A DNA stretch of 64,000 nucleotides from Methylobacterium oryzihabitans (GTDB lineage: Bacteria > Pseudomonadota > Alphaproteobacteria > Rhizobiales > Beijerinckiaceae), in contig NZ_SACP01000003.1 of NCBI RefSeq assembly GCF_004004555.2, forward strand, positions 1 through 64,000, given 5' to 3'. Below the pieces are notes generated by a model. That model saw only the letters and a list, made by a program, of their open reading frames with translations, ran no database searches and was not told where the DNA came from. The translations under genes and the position numbers were made by a program. How positions within the stretch are numbered: position 1 is the stretch's first letter; each line of letters opens with the position of its first letter. Of the stretch, positions 34,145-41,744 are shown piece after piece.

Positions 34145-35767
34145 TCACGCCGCGTCGTCCCGCCCGAACACAGAGCGCCCCGGAATCGCCTCCAGCAGCG
34201 TCCGCGTGTAGGGATGCCGCGGATCGGCGAACAAAGCCGCGGCCGGCTGCATCTCGACGATCTCGCCCTTCCGCATCACCGCGATGCGGTCGCAGATCTG
34301 CGCCGCCACCCGCAGGTCGTGGGTGATGAACAGCATCGCCAGATGCAGGCGCCGCTTGAGGTCGTCGAGGAGGGCCAGCACCTGCGCCTGGACCGAGACG
34401 TCGAGGGCCGAGACCGCCTCGTCGGCGACGAGCACGTCCGGTTCGAGGGCGAGCGCCCGGGCGATGCCGATGCGCTGGCGCTGCCCGCCCGAGAAGGCGT
34501 TCGGGTAGCGGTCGCCCGCCCGCGGGTCGAGGCCGACGAGAGCGAGCAGTTCCCGCGCCCGCGCCCGGGCGACGCTCGCCGGAGTGCCGTGGGCGATCGG
34601 GCCGCCGGCGATGATCTGCTCCACGGTGCGGCGCGGGTTGAGCGAGGCGAACGGGTCCTGGAAGATCATCTGCACCCGCTTGCGCTCCTGGCGCAGGCGG
34701 GCCGGGGCGAGCGCCGCGTAGTCGGTGGTGCCGAGATGGATCGCGCCGGAATCCGGCTCGACCAGACGGATCGCCAGCCGCGCGGTGGTGGACTTGCCCG
34801 AGCCCGACTCGCCGACGAGGCCGAGGGTCTCGCCCCGCCGCACCACGAAGCTCACGCCCTTCGCCGCGGCGACCACCCGGGGCGGGCCGATCAGGCCGGT
34901 GCGGGTGACGTAGGTCTTGGCCAGCCCCTCGACGGCCAGCGCCGGCGGAGCGTCGTCCAGCGCGGCGCGCTGCGGCGGCACCAGTCCCGGCACCGCGGCG
35001 AGCAGGCTCCTCGTGTAGGCGTGCCGCGGCGTGCGCAGCACCGCCGCGGCCGGGCCCTCCTCGACCACCCGGCCGCGCTGGAGCACGGCGACGTGATCGG
35101 CGATGTCGGCGACCACGCCGAAATCGTGGGTGATGAACAGCACCGCCATGTTGCGGCGGCGCTGGAGGTCGCGGATGAGCTTCAGAATCTGCGCCTGGGT
35201 CGTCACGTCGAGGGCCGTCGTCGGCTCGTCGGCCACCAGCACGGCGGGTTCCAGCGCCAGCGCCATCGCGATCATCGCCCGCTGGCGCTGCCCGCCGGAG
35301 AGCTGGTGCGGGTAGGAGCGCACGATCCGCTCGGGATCGGGCAGCCCGACCTCCGTGGCGAGCGCCACGGCGCGGTCCCATCTTTCGCGCCGGGTCAGCA
35401 GGCCGTGGGCCTCGAACATCTCGGCGATCTGGTCGCCGATGCGCAGGACCGGGTTCAGGGCCGTCATCGGCTCCTGGAAGATCATCGCGATGCGCCGGCC
35501 GCGGATCGCCCGCCACTCGGATTCCCGCAAGCCCACGAGATCGCGGCCCTCGAACCGGATCGTGCCGCCGCTCGGGGAGAAGCCGTGCGGCAGGAGGCCC
35601 ATCAGCGCGTAGGCGCTCATCGACTTGCCCGAGCCCGATTCGCCGACGAGGCACAGGATCCGGCCGGGCATCAGGTCGAGGCTGACGCCCTCGACGGCGT
35701 TCGGCCGGTCGGCGCCCTTCGGCAGGGCGATGGTGAGGTCGCGGATCGCGACGACGGGTTCGCTCAC
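34145..35767 (-). CDS. Fused dipeptide ABC transporter ATP-binding protein (DppD-DppF type)
   Basis: A 540-residue protein with two complete ABC ATPase domains in one chain. Domain 1: GESGSGKSMSAYAL (about 41), [26 protein letters not shown]. Domain 2: GESGSGKSTTARL (about 315), FSGGQRQRIGIARAL, VLVADEAVSALDVS. Each is followed by the C-terminal HPYTR-type oligopeptide motif. It powers uptake through the permeases encoded upstream on the same strand. GTG 35767 overlaps the dipeptidase stop. Confidence 0.93.
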   Translation of the reverse strand: MSEPVVAIRDLTIALPKGADRPNAVEGVSLDLMPGRILCLVGESGSGKSMSAYALMGLLPHGFSPSGGTIRFEGRDLVGLRESEWRAIRGRRIAMIFQEPMTALNPVLRIGDQIAEMFEAHGLLTRRERWDRAVALATEVGLPDPERIVRSYPHQLSGGQRQRAMIAMALALEPAVLVADEPTTALDVTTQAQILKLIRDLQRRRNMAVLFITHDFGVVADIADHVAVLQRGRVVEEGPAAAVLRTPRHAYTRSLLAAVPGLVPPQRAALDDAPPALAVEGLAKTYVTRTGLIGPPRVVAAAKGVSFVVRRGETLGLVGESGSGKSTTARLAIRLVEPDSGAIHLGTTDYAALAPARLRQERKRVQMIFQDPFASLNPRRTVEQIIAGGPIAHGTPASVARARARELLALVGLDPRAGDRYPNAFSGGQRQRIGIARALALEPDVLVADEAVSALDVSVQAQVLALLDDLKRRLHLAMLFITHDLRVAAQICDRIAVMRKGEIVEMQPAAALFADPRHPYTRTLLEAIPGRSVFGRDDAA

Positions 35768-37176
35768 GCCGCCCTCCTGCTCGCGAGGAGCGCCGGCCCG
35801 GTCTCGCCGAGGTCCCAGAACAGGCCGGCCATCAGCACCAGCCCCTCGCGCACCACCGGGGCGAGCAGGTGCTCGTCCGGGGCATGCTGCGAGCAGGCCG
35901 GGTAGGAATGCGGCACCCACAGCGTCGGCAGGCCGAGGAGGTGGGCGAAGGCGTCGTTGGGCAGCGAGCCGCCGAGATTGGGCAGCAGCACCGGGTCCTT
36001 GCCGGTCGAGCGGCGGATCGAGCCGAGCGCCCAGTCGACCCACGGATCCTCGACGTCGAGGCGGGTGGCCTGAAACACCTCCTGGCGCGCCGCCCGGACC
36101 TGGACCGACCCGAAGCCGTGATGGTCGAGATGCGCGCGCAGGATCGCCGGCGCGTTCTCCCAGTCGGTGCCGACGACGAAGCGCATCTGCAGCGTCGCCA
36201 CGGCGCGGGGCGGCACGGCGTTGAGCGGACCCTCGGGGTTGCCGGTCTTGAAGGCCAGCACGTCGAGGGTGTTCCAGGCGAACAGCTTTTCCGCCGCGGT
36301 CAGGCCGGGCTCGCCCCAGTTCGGGTCGATCGCCGGGTCGGTCGGGCCGCCGCCGACCTCCAGGCCCGCCAGGGCCGCCCGCACCCCGGCGGGGATCGGC
36401 GGCGGGCGCAGGCCCTCGACCAGGATGCGGCCGTCGGCATCGACCAGCGCCGCGATGGCGTGGGCGAGCACGATGCCGGGGTTGCGCAGCAGCCCGCCCC
36501 AGTTGCCGGAATGGTGGCCGCCCTCGCGCAGGTCGACGACCAGCTCGAAATTGTAGGCGCCGCGGGAGCCGAGGAACAGCGTCGGGCGCTCGGCGCTCAG
36601 GCGCGGCCCGTCCGAGGCGATCAGCAGGTCGGCGGCGAGCGCCTCGCGCTCGGCCGCGCACAGCGCCCGCAGGCCCGGCGAGCCGACCTCCTCGCCCATC
36701 TCGACCAGGAGCTTGACGTTGAAGCCGAGCCGGCCGCCGCGCGCCGCCATCACCTGTTCGAGGGCCGCGAGGTTGACGAGGTGCTGGCCCTTGTTGTCGG
36801 CGATGCCGCGGCCGTACCAGCGCTCGCCCTCGACCACGACCCGCCAGGGCTCCAGCCCGGCGCGCCACTGCTCCGGCACGCCGAGCACGGTGTCGCCGTG
36901 GCCGTAGACCAGCACCGTCGGCAGTTCGGCCGATTCGTGCCGCTCGGCGATCAGGAACGGGCCGTGGCGGCCGTCCGGGTTGTCGAGGATGCGGCTCTCG
37001 AAGCCGAGCCGGAGAAGATCGGGCCCGAGCCCGTCCGCGAGGTAGGCGCGCAGGGCGTCGTCCTGCCCGCTCGCCTGGCTCTCGGTGCGGAAAGCCACCT
37101 TGTCGCGCAGCAGGGCGAGGAAGCCGCCGTCGTCGAACAGGCGGGCGGCGCGGGCGAGGGCGTCGGATCGGCTCAT
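35764..37176 (-). CDS. M20-family dipeptidase
   Basis: A 470-residue zinc metallopeptidase. Ligands are in YGHGDTV (His and Asp), IADNKGQ (bridging Asp), MGEEVGS (catalytic Glu and ligand Glu), ASDGPR and, near the C-terminus, CSQHAPDEH. An internal dimerisation domain spans about 205-330. With no signal peptide it acts in the cytoplasm, cutting dipeptides brought in by the transporter of the same operon. Confidence 0.9.
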   Translation of the reverse strand: MSRSDALARAARLFDDGGFLALLRDKVAFRTESQASGQDDALRAYLADGLGPDLLRLGFESRILDNPDGRHGPFLIAERHESAELPTVLVYGHGDTVLGVPEQWRAGLEPWRVVVEGERWYGRGIADNKGQHLVNLAALEQVMAARGGRLGFNVKLLVEMGEEVGSPGLRALCAAEREALAADLLIASDGPRLSAERPTLFLGSRGAYNFELVVDLREGGHHSGNWGGLLRNPGIVLAHAIAALVDADGRILVEGLRPPPIPAGVRAALAGLEVGGGPTDPAIDPNWGEPGLTAAEKLFAWNTLDVLAFKTGNPEGPLNAVPPRAVATLQMRFVVGTDWENAPAILRAHLDHHGFGSVQVRAARQEVFQATRLDVEDPWVDWALGSIRRSTGKDPVLLPNLGGSLPNDAFAHLLGLPTLWVPHSYPACSQHAPDEHLLAPVVREGLVLMAGLFWDLGETGPALLASRRAA

Positions 37177-37207
37177 GGCAGGGTCCCGTTACGCAGGGAG
37201 GAGAGGG

Positions 37208-38119
37208 TCAGCGGCGCGCCTCGGGGGCCGTCACGTCGCGCACGCCGTCGCCGACGAGGTTGATCGCCAGCACCAGCAGCAGCAGCGCCACGCCCGGGAT
37301 GGTGATGACCCAGGGCGAGAAGAACATGTACGGCTTGCCCTCGGCGATCATCAGCCCCCAGGACGGCAGCGGCGGCTGCACCCCGAGGCCGAGGAACGAC
37401 AGCGCGGCCTCGAGCAGGATCGCGTGCGCCATCTCCAGCGTCGCCACCACGATCAGCGGGTTGAGGATGTTGGGCAGGATCTCCTGCAGCACGATGCGCG
37501 GGGTCGAGAACCCGGCCGAGACCGCGGCGGAGACGAAGTCGAGGCTGCGCACCTGCTGGGTCGCGGCCCGCGTCACCACCGCGAAGCGGTCCCACAGCAG
37601 CAGGCCGAGGACCAGGATCACCACCTCGAGCGAGCCGCCGACCAGGGCGGCCACCGCGAGCGCCACCAGCACCACCGGCATCGCGAGGCGGGTGGTGACG
37701 ACGTAGCTCACCACGGCGTCGACCCGGCCGCCGAAATAGCCGGCGCAGACGCCGAGCACGGTGCCGATCACCCCCGAGATCAGCGCGCTCGACAGACCGA
37801 TCAGCAGCGAGATCCGGGCGCCGTGGAGCAGCCGGCTGAGATAGTCGCGCCCGAGCTTGTCGGTGCCGAGCACGTGCTCCCAGGTGCCCTTGGCGTGCCA
37901 GACCGGCGGCACCATGCGGCGGGCGACGTCCTGGGCGTAGGGGTCGTGCGGCGCGATCAGGGGCGCGGCGAGCGCCGCCGCCACGATCACCGCCAGGATC
38001 GCGGCGCCGAGGACGAAGCCGCGATGGCCCAGCGAGCGGCCGAGCGCGATGGCGAGCGGCGAGGCGACCGGCGGCAGCGCGGGCGTCGCCACGGCGGCGG
38101 GGGAGGGGAGCGAGGTCAT
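37208..38119 (-). CDS. Peptide ABC transporter permease, DppC type
   Basis: A 303-residue permease with an N-terminal TM (about 35-52), the DppC-specific H-x-LGTDKLGRDYLSRLLHGAR region, and the EAA loop SAAVSAGFSTPRIVLQEILPNILNP (about 190-215). Partner of the DppB-type permease, which it overlaps by 4 bases. Confidence 0.92.
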   Translation of the reverse strand: MTSLPSPAAVATPALPPVASPLAIALGRSLGHRGFVLGAAILAVIVAAALAAPLIAPHDPYAQDVARRMVPPVWHAKGTWEHVLGTDKLGRDYLSRLLHGARISLLIGLSSALISGVIGTVLGVCAGYFGGRVDAVVSYVVTTRLAMPVVLVALAVAALVGGSLEVVILVLGLLLWDRFAVVTRAATQQVRSLDFVSAAVSAGFSTPRIVLQEILPNILNPLIVVATLEMAHAILLEAALSFLGLGVQPPLPSWGLMIAEGKPYMFFSPWVITIPGVALLLLVLAINLVGDGVRDVTAPEARR

Positions 38120-39030
38120 CGGCGCAGCCTCGGATCGAGCAGGGCGTTGAGGAGGTCGGCCGCGAGGGTGAGCGCGATGTAGATCATCGCCAGCACCAGC
38201 ACGATCGCCTGCACCACCGGGAAGTCGTTGCGGGCGATCGATTCCCAGGCGAGCTGGCCGAGGCCCTGGAGCGAGAACACCGCCTCGATGACGATCGAGC
38301 CGCCGAGCATGAAGCCGAACTGCACCGCGGCCAGCGCGATCACCGGGATGACGGCGTTGCGCAGGGCGTGGCGCACCAGGATCGTGCGCGCCGGCAGGCC
38401 CTTGGCCCGGGCGGTGCGGACGTAGTCGGAATTCAGCACCTCCAGCATGCCGTTGCGGGTCAGCCGCATCACCGCCGGCATCGCGTAGTAGCCGAGCGCC
38501 ACCGCCGGCAGGACGAAGTGCTTCCAGGTCGCGTTGCCGGAGACCGGCAGCCAGCGCAGGTTGACCGCGAAGACCAGGATCAGGGTCAGGCCGAACCAGA
38601 AGCTCGGCATCGCCTGCCCGAGCACCGAGACGAACAGCGCCAGCCGGTCGATCCAGGTGTCGCGCTTGACCGACGCCAGCACGCCGAGCGGGATCGCCAC
38701 GAACAGCGCGACGGCGAGCGCGATGATCCCGAGGGTCAGGGTGATCGGCAGGCGCGAGGCGAGCAGGTCTGCGACGCTCTCGCGGAAGTAGAACGAGTTG
38801 CCGAAATCGAACCGCAGCGCCCGCCACGCCCAGGCGGCGAACTGCACCGCGAGCGGCCGGTCGAGGCCGTACTCGGTGCGGACCGCAGCGACCTGCTCGG
38901 CCGAGGCCTCCGGCCCGGCGATGGCGGTGGCGAGGTCGCCCGACAGGTGCAGCAGCAGGAAGGTCGCGACCGAGACCGTCACGGCGACCGCCAGCGCGAC
39001 GAGGAGGCGGCGCAGGGTGAAGCGCAGCAT
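38116..39030 (-). CDS. Peptide ABC transporter permease, DppB type
   Basis: A 304-residue permease: TM1 (LLVALAVAVTVSVATFLLL), DppB-specific LGLDRPL-like region, FGNSFYFRESV, and the EAA loop DYVRTARAKGLPARTILVRHAL. ATG 39030, seven bases after the substrate-binding protein stop. Confidence 0.92.
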   Translation of the reverse strand: MLRFTLRRLLVALAVAVTVSVATFLLLHLSGDLATAIAGPEASAEQVAAVRTEYGLDRPLAVQFAAWAWRALRFDFGNSFYFRESVADLLASRLPITLTLGIIALAVALFVAIPLGVLASVKRDTWIDRLALFVSVLGQAMPSFWFGLTLILVFAVNLRWLPVSGNATWKHFVLPAVALGYYAMPAVMRLTRNGMLEVLNSDYVRTARAKGLPARTILVRHALRNAVIPVIALAAVQFGFMLGGSIVIEAVFSLQGLGQLAWESIARNDFPVVQAIVLVLAMIYIALTLAADLLNALLDPRLRR

Positions 39031-39037
39031 GGCGGCC

Positions 39038-40564
39038 TCACTTCCACGACGCGGCGTAGAACCGCGGCACCTCGTCGGGCTGGGCCGTGAAGGCGAGGTC
39101 GTGGGTGAAGGCGTAGTGGGTCGAGTACGAGAACAGCGGCAGGGCGTAGGCCTCCGCGGCGATCCGCTTGAGGGCGGCGGCGTATCGCGTCTTGCGCTCG
39201 GCCGGATCGGTCGCGGTGTCGGCGGCCTTGAGCAGCGCGACCGTCTCGGGATCCTTGGCGGTGTCGTCGTCGCCGCCGCCGAAATACACTCCGGTGAACG
39301 CCGAGGCGTCGTTGACCGAGAACGAGCCCCAGGTCTGGAAGAAGATCGACACCTTGCCGGCCCGGCCCTGCTCGCGCAGGGCGGCATACTTGAGGTAGTT
39401 GAGCCGCGCCCTGATGCCGACGGCGCGGAGATAGCCGAGCACCGCCTCGGCGTAGTCGCGCTCGCGGTAGGCGCCGAGGTCGATGTCGAAGCCGTTCGGG
39501 TAGCCGGCCTCGGCCAGGAGCGTCTTCGCCCGGGCCGGGTCGTAGGCGTAGACCGGCACGCCCGCGTCGGTGCAGCCGAACTGCTCGATGAAGCAGGCCG
39601 AATTCATCACCCGGCTGCCGCCGCGCACGAGGTTGTCGACCATCGCCTTGCGGTCGACGGCGTGGGAGATCGCCTGCCGGACCCGCACGTCCTTGAGCGG
39701 CGAGTTCGCCATCGCGGTGCCGCGCACGTCGAATTGCAGGAAGCCGACCCGCATCGTCTCGGCGCTGAGCACGGTGAGGTTGGGGACGGTCCTGAGCTGG
39801 TCGGCCTGATCGCTTGGCACCCGCCAGATCCAGTCGACGCCGCCGGTCATCAGCTCGGCCATGCGGCTGTCGGCGTCGGGGATGACCCGGAATTCGAGCT
39901 TGCCGATCCTCGGCTCGCCGGCCGGGCTGCCCTTCCAGTAGTTCCTGAACCGTTCCATCTTCACGCCGCGCCCGTTCTCGACCGCGGTGATGCGATAGGG
40001 CCCGGTGCCGACCGGCGCCTTGGCGAAGCCGTCGAGCCCGACCTTCCTGGTGTAGGCGGCCGGGTAGATCGGCACCGGGCCGGCGAGGTATTCGAGGGCG
40101 GCGGGGAACGGCGCCTTGAGGTGGATCCGCACCGTGCGCGCATCGACCTTGTCGGCCGATTTCATCCACTCGACGTTCTGCTTGGTCACCACCCTCGCCT
40201 CGGGGGTGAGCACCCAGTTGACCGTGAAGACGACGTCGTCGGCGGTGAAGGGGTCGCCGTTGTGGAAGGTCACGCCGTCGCGCAGCGTCAGTTCGAGGGT
40301 GGTCGGATCGACCCAGCGCCACGCGGTCGCCAGCATCGGCAGGTACTGGCCGGTCTTCGGGTCGCGGTAGAGCAGCGTGTCCCAGACGTTGCGGGCGAGG
40401 ATCACGCCCTCGCGGACGTTGTTGTGGTACGGGCTGACGTTCTCCGGCTCGGTGTCCGAGGCATAGACCAGGGTATCGTTGGCCTTGCCGGCCAGCGCGG
40501 GCGCTGTGCCGGCCGCGAGGATCAGGCCGAGGGCGAGACGGGACGCGCGAGACCTGAACCGCAT
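39038..40564 (-). CDS. Peptide ABC transporter substrate-binding protein (family 5)
   Basis: A 508-residue periplasmic protein: signal peptide (about 1-25, ending ALAG), then the SBP family 5 pattern LRDGVTFHNGDPFTADDVVFTVNW (about 90-115) and GTGPYRI. First gene of the operon SBP-permease-permease-dipeptidase-ATPase. A divergent LysR regulator lies 145 bases away. Ligand likely small peptides, given the dipeptidase. Confidence 0.92.
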   Translation of the reverse strand: MRFRSRASRLALGLILAAGTAPALAGKANDTLVYASDTEPENVSPYHNNVREGVILARNVWDTLLYRDPKTGQYLPMLATAWRWVDPTTLELTLRDGVTFHNGDPFTADDVVFTVNWVLTPEARVVTKQNVEWMKSADKVDARTVRIHLKAPFPAALEYLAGPVPIYPAAYTRKVGLDGFAKAPVGTGPYRITAVENGRGVKMERFRNYWKGSPAGEPRIGKLEFRVIPDADSRMAELMTGGVDWIWRVPSDQADQLRTVPNLTVLSAETMRVGFLQFDVRGTAMANSPLKDVRVRQAISHAVDRKAMVDNLVRGGSRVMNSACFIEQFGCTDAGVPVYAYDPARAKTLLAEAGYPNGFDIDLGAYRERDYAEAVLGYLRAVGIRARLNYLKYAALREQGRAGKVSIFFQTWGSFSVNDASAFTGVYFGGGDDDTAKDPETVALLKAADTATDPAERKTRYAAALKRIAAEAYALPLFSYSTHYAFTHDLAFTAQPDEVPRFYAASWK

Positions 40565-40627
40565 TGGACCACTCCTGCTCCGTGACTTGCGACACCGCGA
40601 CTGCCGAAAATCTGCTCATGGCAGGAT

Positions 40628-40649
40628 GTTGTGCATCTGCATTCGCAAC
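40628..40649. promoter_or_regulatory. LysR-type palindrome between transporter and regulator
   Basis: GTTG (40628-40631) and CAAC (40646-40649) with 14 bases between, containing TGCAT/ATTCGCA similarity, sit in the 145-base space shared by the divergent SBP and LysR genes. A LysR binding site controlling both is plausible. Confidence 0.35.
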
Positions 40650-40709
40650 AAGTAGAATTGTTCGATCGCTGCGTTGCCGCATCGGCAAGGCAGCCCGGCG
40701 AGTTCCCCG

Positions 40710-41621
40710 ATGCAGACCACCAGCCTGCGCTACTTCCTCGCCGTCGCCCGCACCGGCTCGATCGCCCGGGCCTCGGAGCAGCTCAACGTCGCCGCCTCGG
40801 CGATCAGCCGGCAGATCGCCAACCTGGAGGCGGAGCTGGACTGCGTGCTGTTCGAGCGCCGGCCCCGGGGCATGGTGGCGAGCCCGGCCGGCGAGCTGCT
40901 GGCGCGCCACGCCCGGGCGACCCTGCGCGGCGCCGAGCAGGTCGCCACCGAGATCCACGAGCTGCGCGGCCTCGCCCGCGGCTTCGTGCGCATCGCCTGC
41001 ACCGAAGGCTTCGCCCTCGACCTGCTGCCCAACGCCATCGCGGCGTTCCACCGGGTCCATCCCGGCATCCGCTTCGAGCTCGCGGTCGAGGCGCCCGCGA
41101 CGGTGACCCGGCTGGTGGCCGAGGGCGAGGTCGATCTCGGCGTCACCTTCGCCCTCGGCCGGCCGCCGGCCGGCGCCGAGGCGGTGGTCCGGGTCCTCTA
41201 CGAGAGCGTCGTGGCGATGGTCGCGGTGAGCGCCCCGGACCATCCCCTCGCGGGCCGCGAGGTCCTGTTTCTCTCCGATCTCGCCTCCTACCCGCTGGCG
41301 CTGGTGACCTCCGACACCACCCTGCGCCGGGTGTTCGACGCCGCCTGCCACGAGGAGGGTCTCGCGGTCGAGCCCGTCCTGACCGCCAACCGGCTCGCCG
41401 CCCTGTTCCCGTTCGTGCGCGGCAGCCGCGGGCTGGCGGTGATGTCGGCCCTGTCGGTGACGACGCCGCTGCGCCACGGCGAGCTGGCGGCGATCCCGCT
41501 GCGGGCTCGCATGCGGCTCGACCGCGACATCCAGGTCCAGACCATGCGCGAGCGGCGCCTGCCCCATGCCTGCCGGGCCTTCGTGGGCTATCTCACCTCG
41601 GCGCTGTCGGCGGGACTGTGA
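40710..41621 (+). CDS. LysR-family transcriptional regulator
   Basis: A 303-residue regulator with winged HTH at 4-60 (LRYFLAVARTGSIARASEQL, AISRQIANLEAELDCVLFER) and a periplasmic-binding-like effector domain. By position it controls the divergent peptide-transport operon. ATG 40710 fits the family N-terminus. Confidence 0.88.
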   Translation: MQTTSLRYFLAVARTGSIARASEQLNVAASAISRQIANLEAELDCVLFERRPRGMVASPAGELLARHARATLRGAEQVATEIHELRGLARGFVRIACTEGFALDLLPNAIAAFHRVHPGIRFELAVEAPATVTRLVAEGEVDLGVTFALGRPPAGAEAVVRVLYESVVAMVAVSAPDHPLAGREVLFLSDLASYPLALVTSDTTLRRVFDAACHEEGLAVEPVLTANRLAALFPFVRGSRGLAVMSALSVTTPLRHGELAAIPLRARMRLDRDIQVQTMRERRLPHACRAFVGYLTSALSAGL

Positions 41622-41744
41622 GCGCGCCGGCGGCGGTTCCCCACCGGAAGGGCCCCGCGCGCCGACATCGTTAAAGTCACCTTAACCCCGGACTGTCAGC
41701 TTGACCTCCGCCTCCCTCTCGCGGATCGCCGCCGCGGGAGGGCG

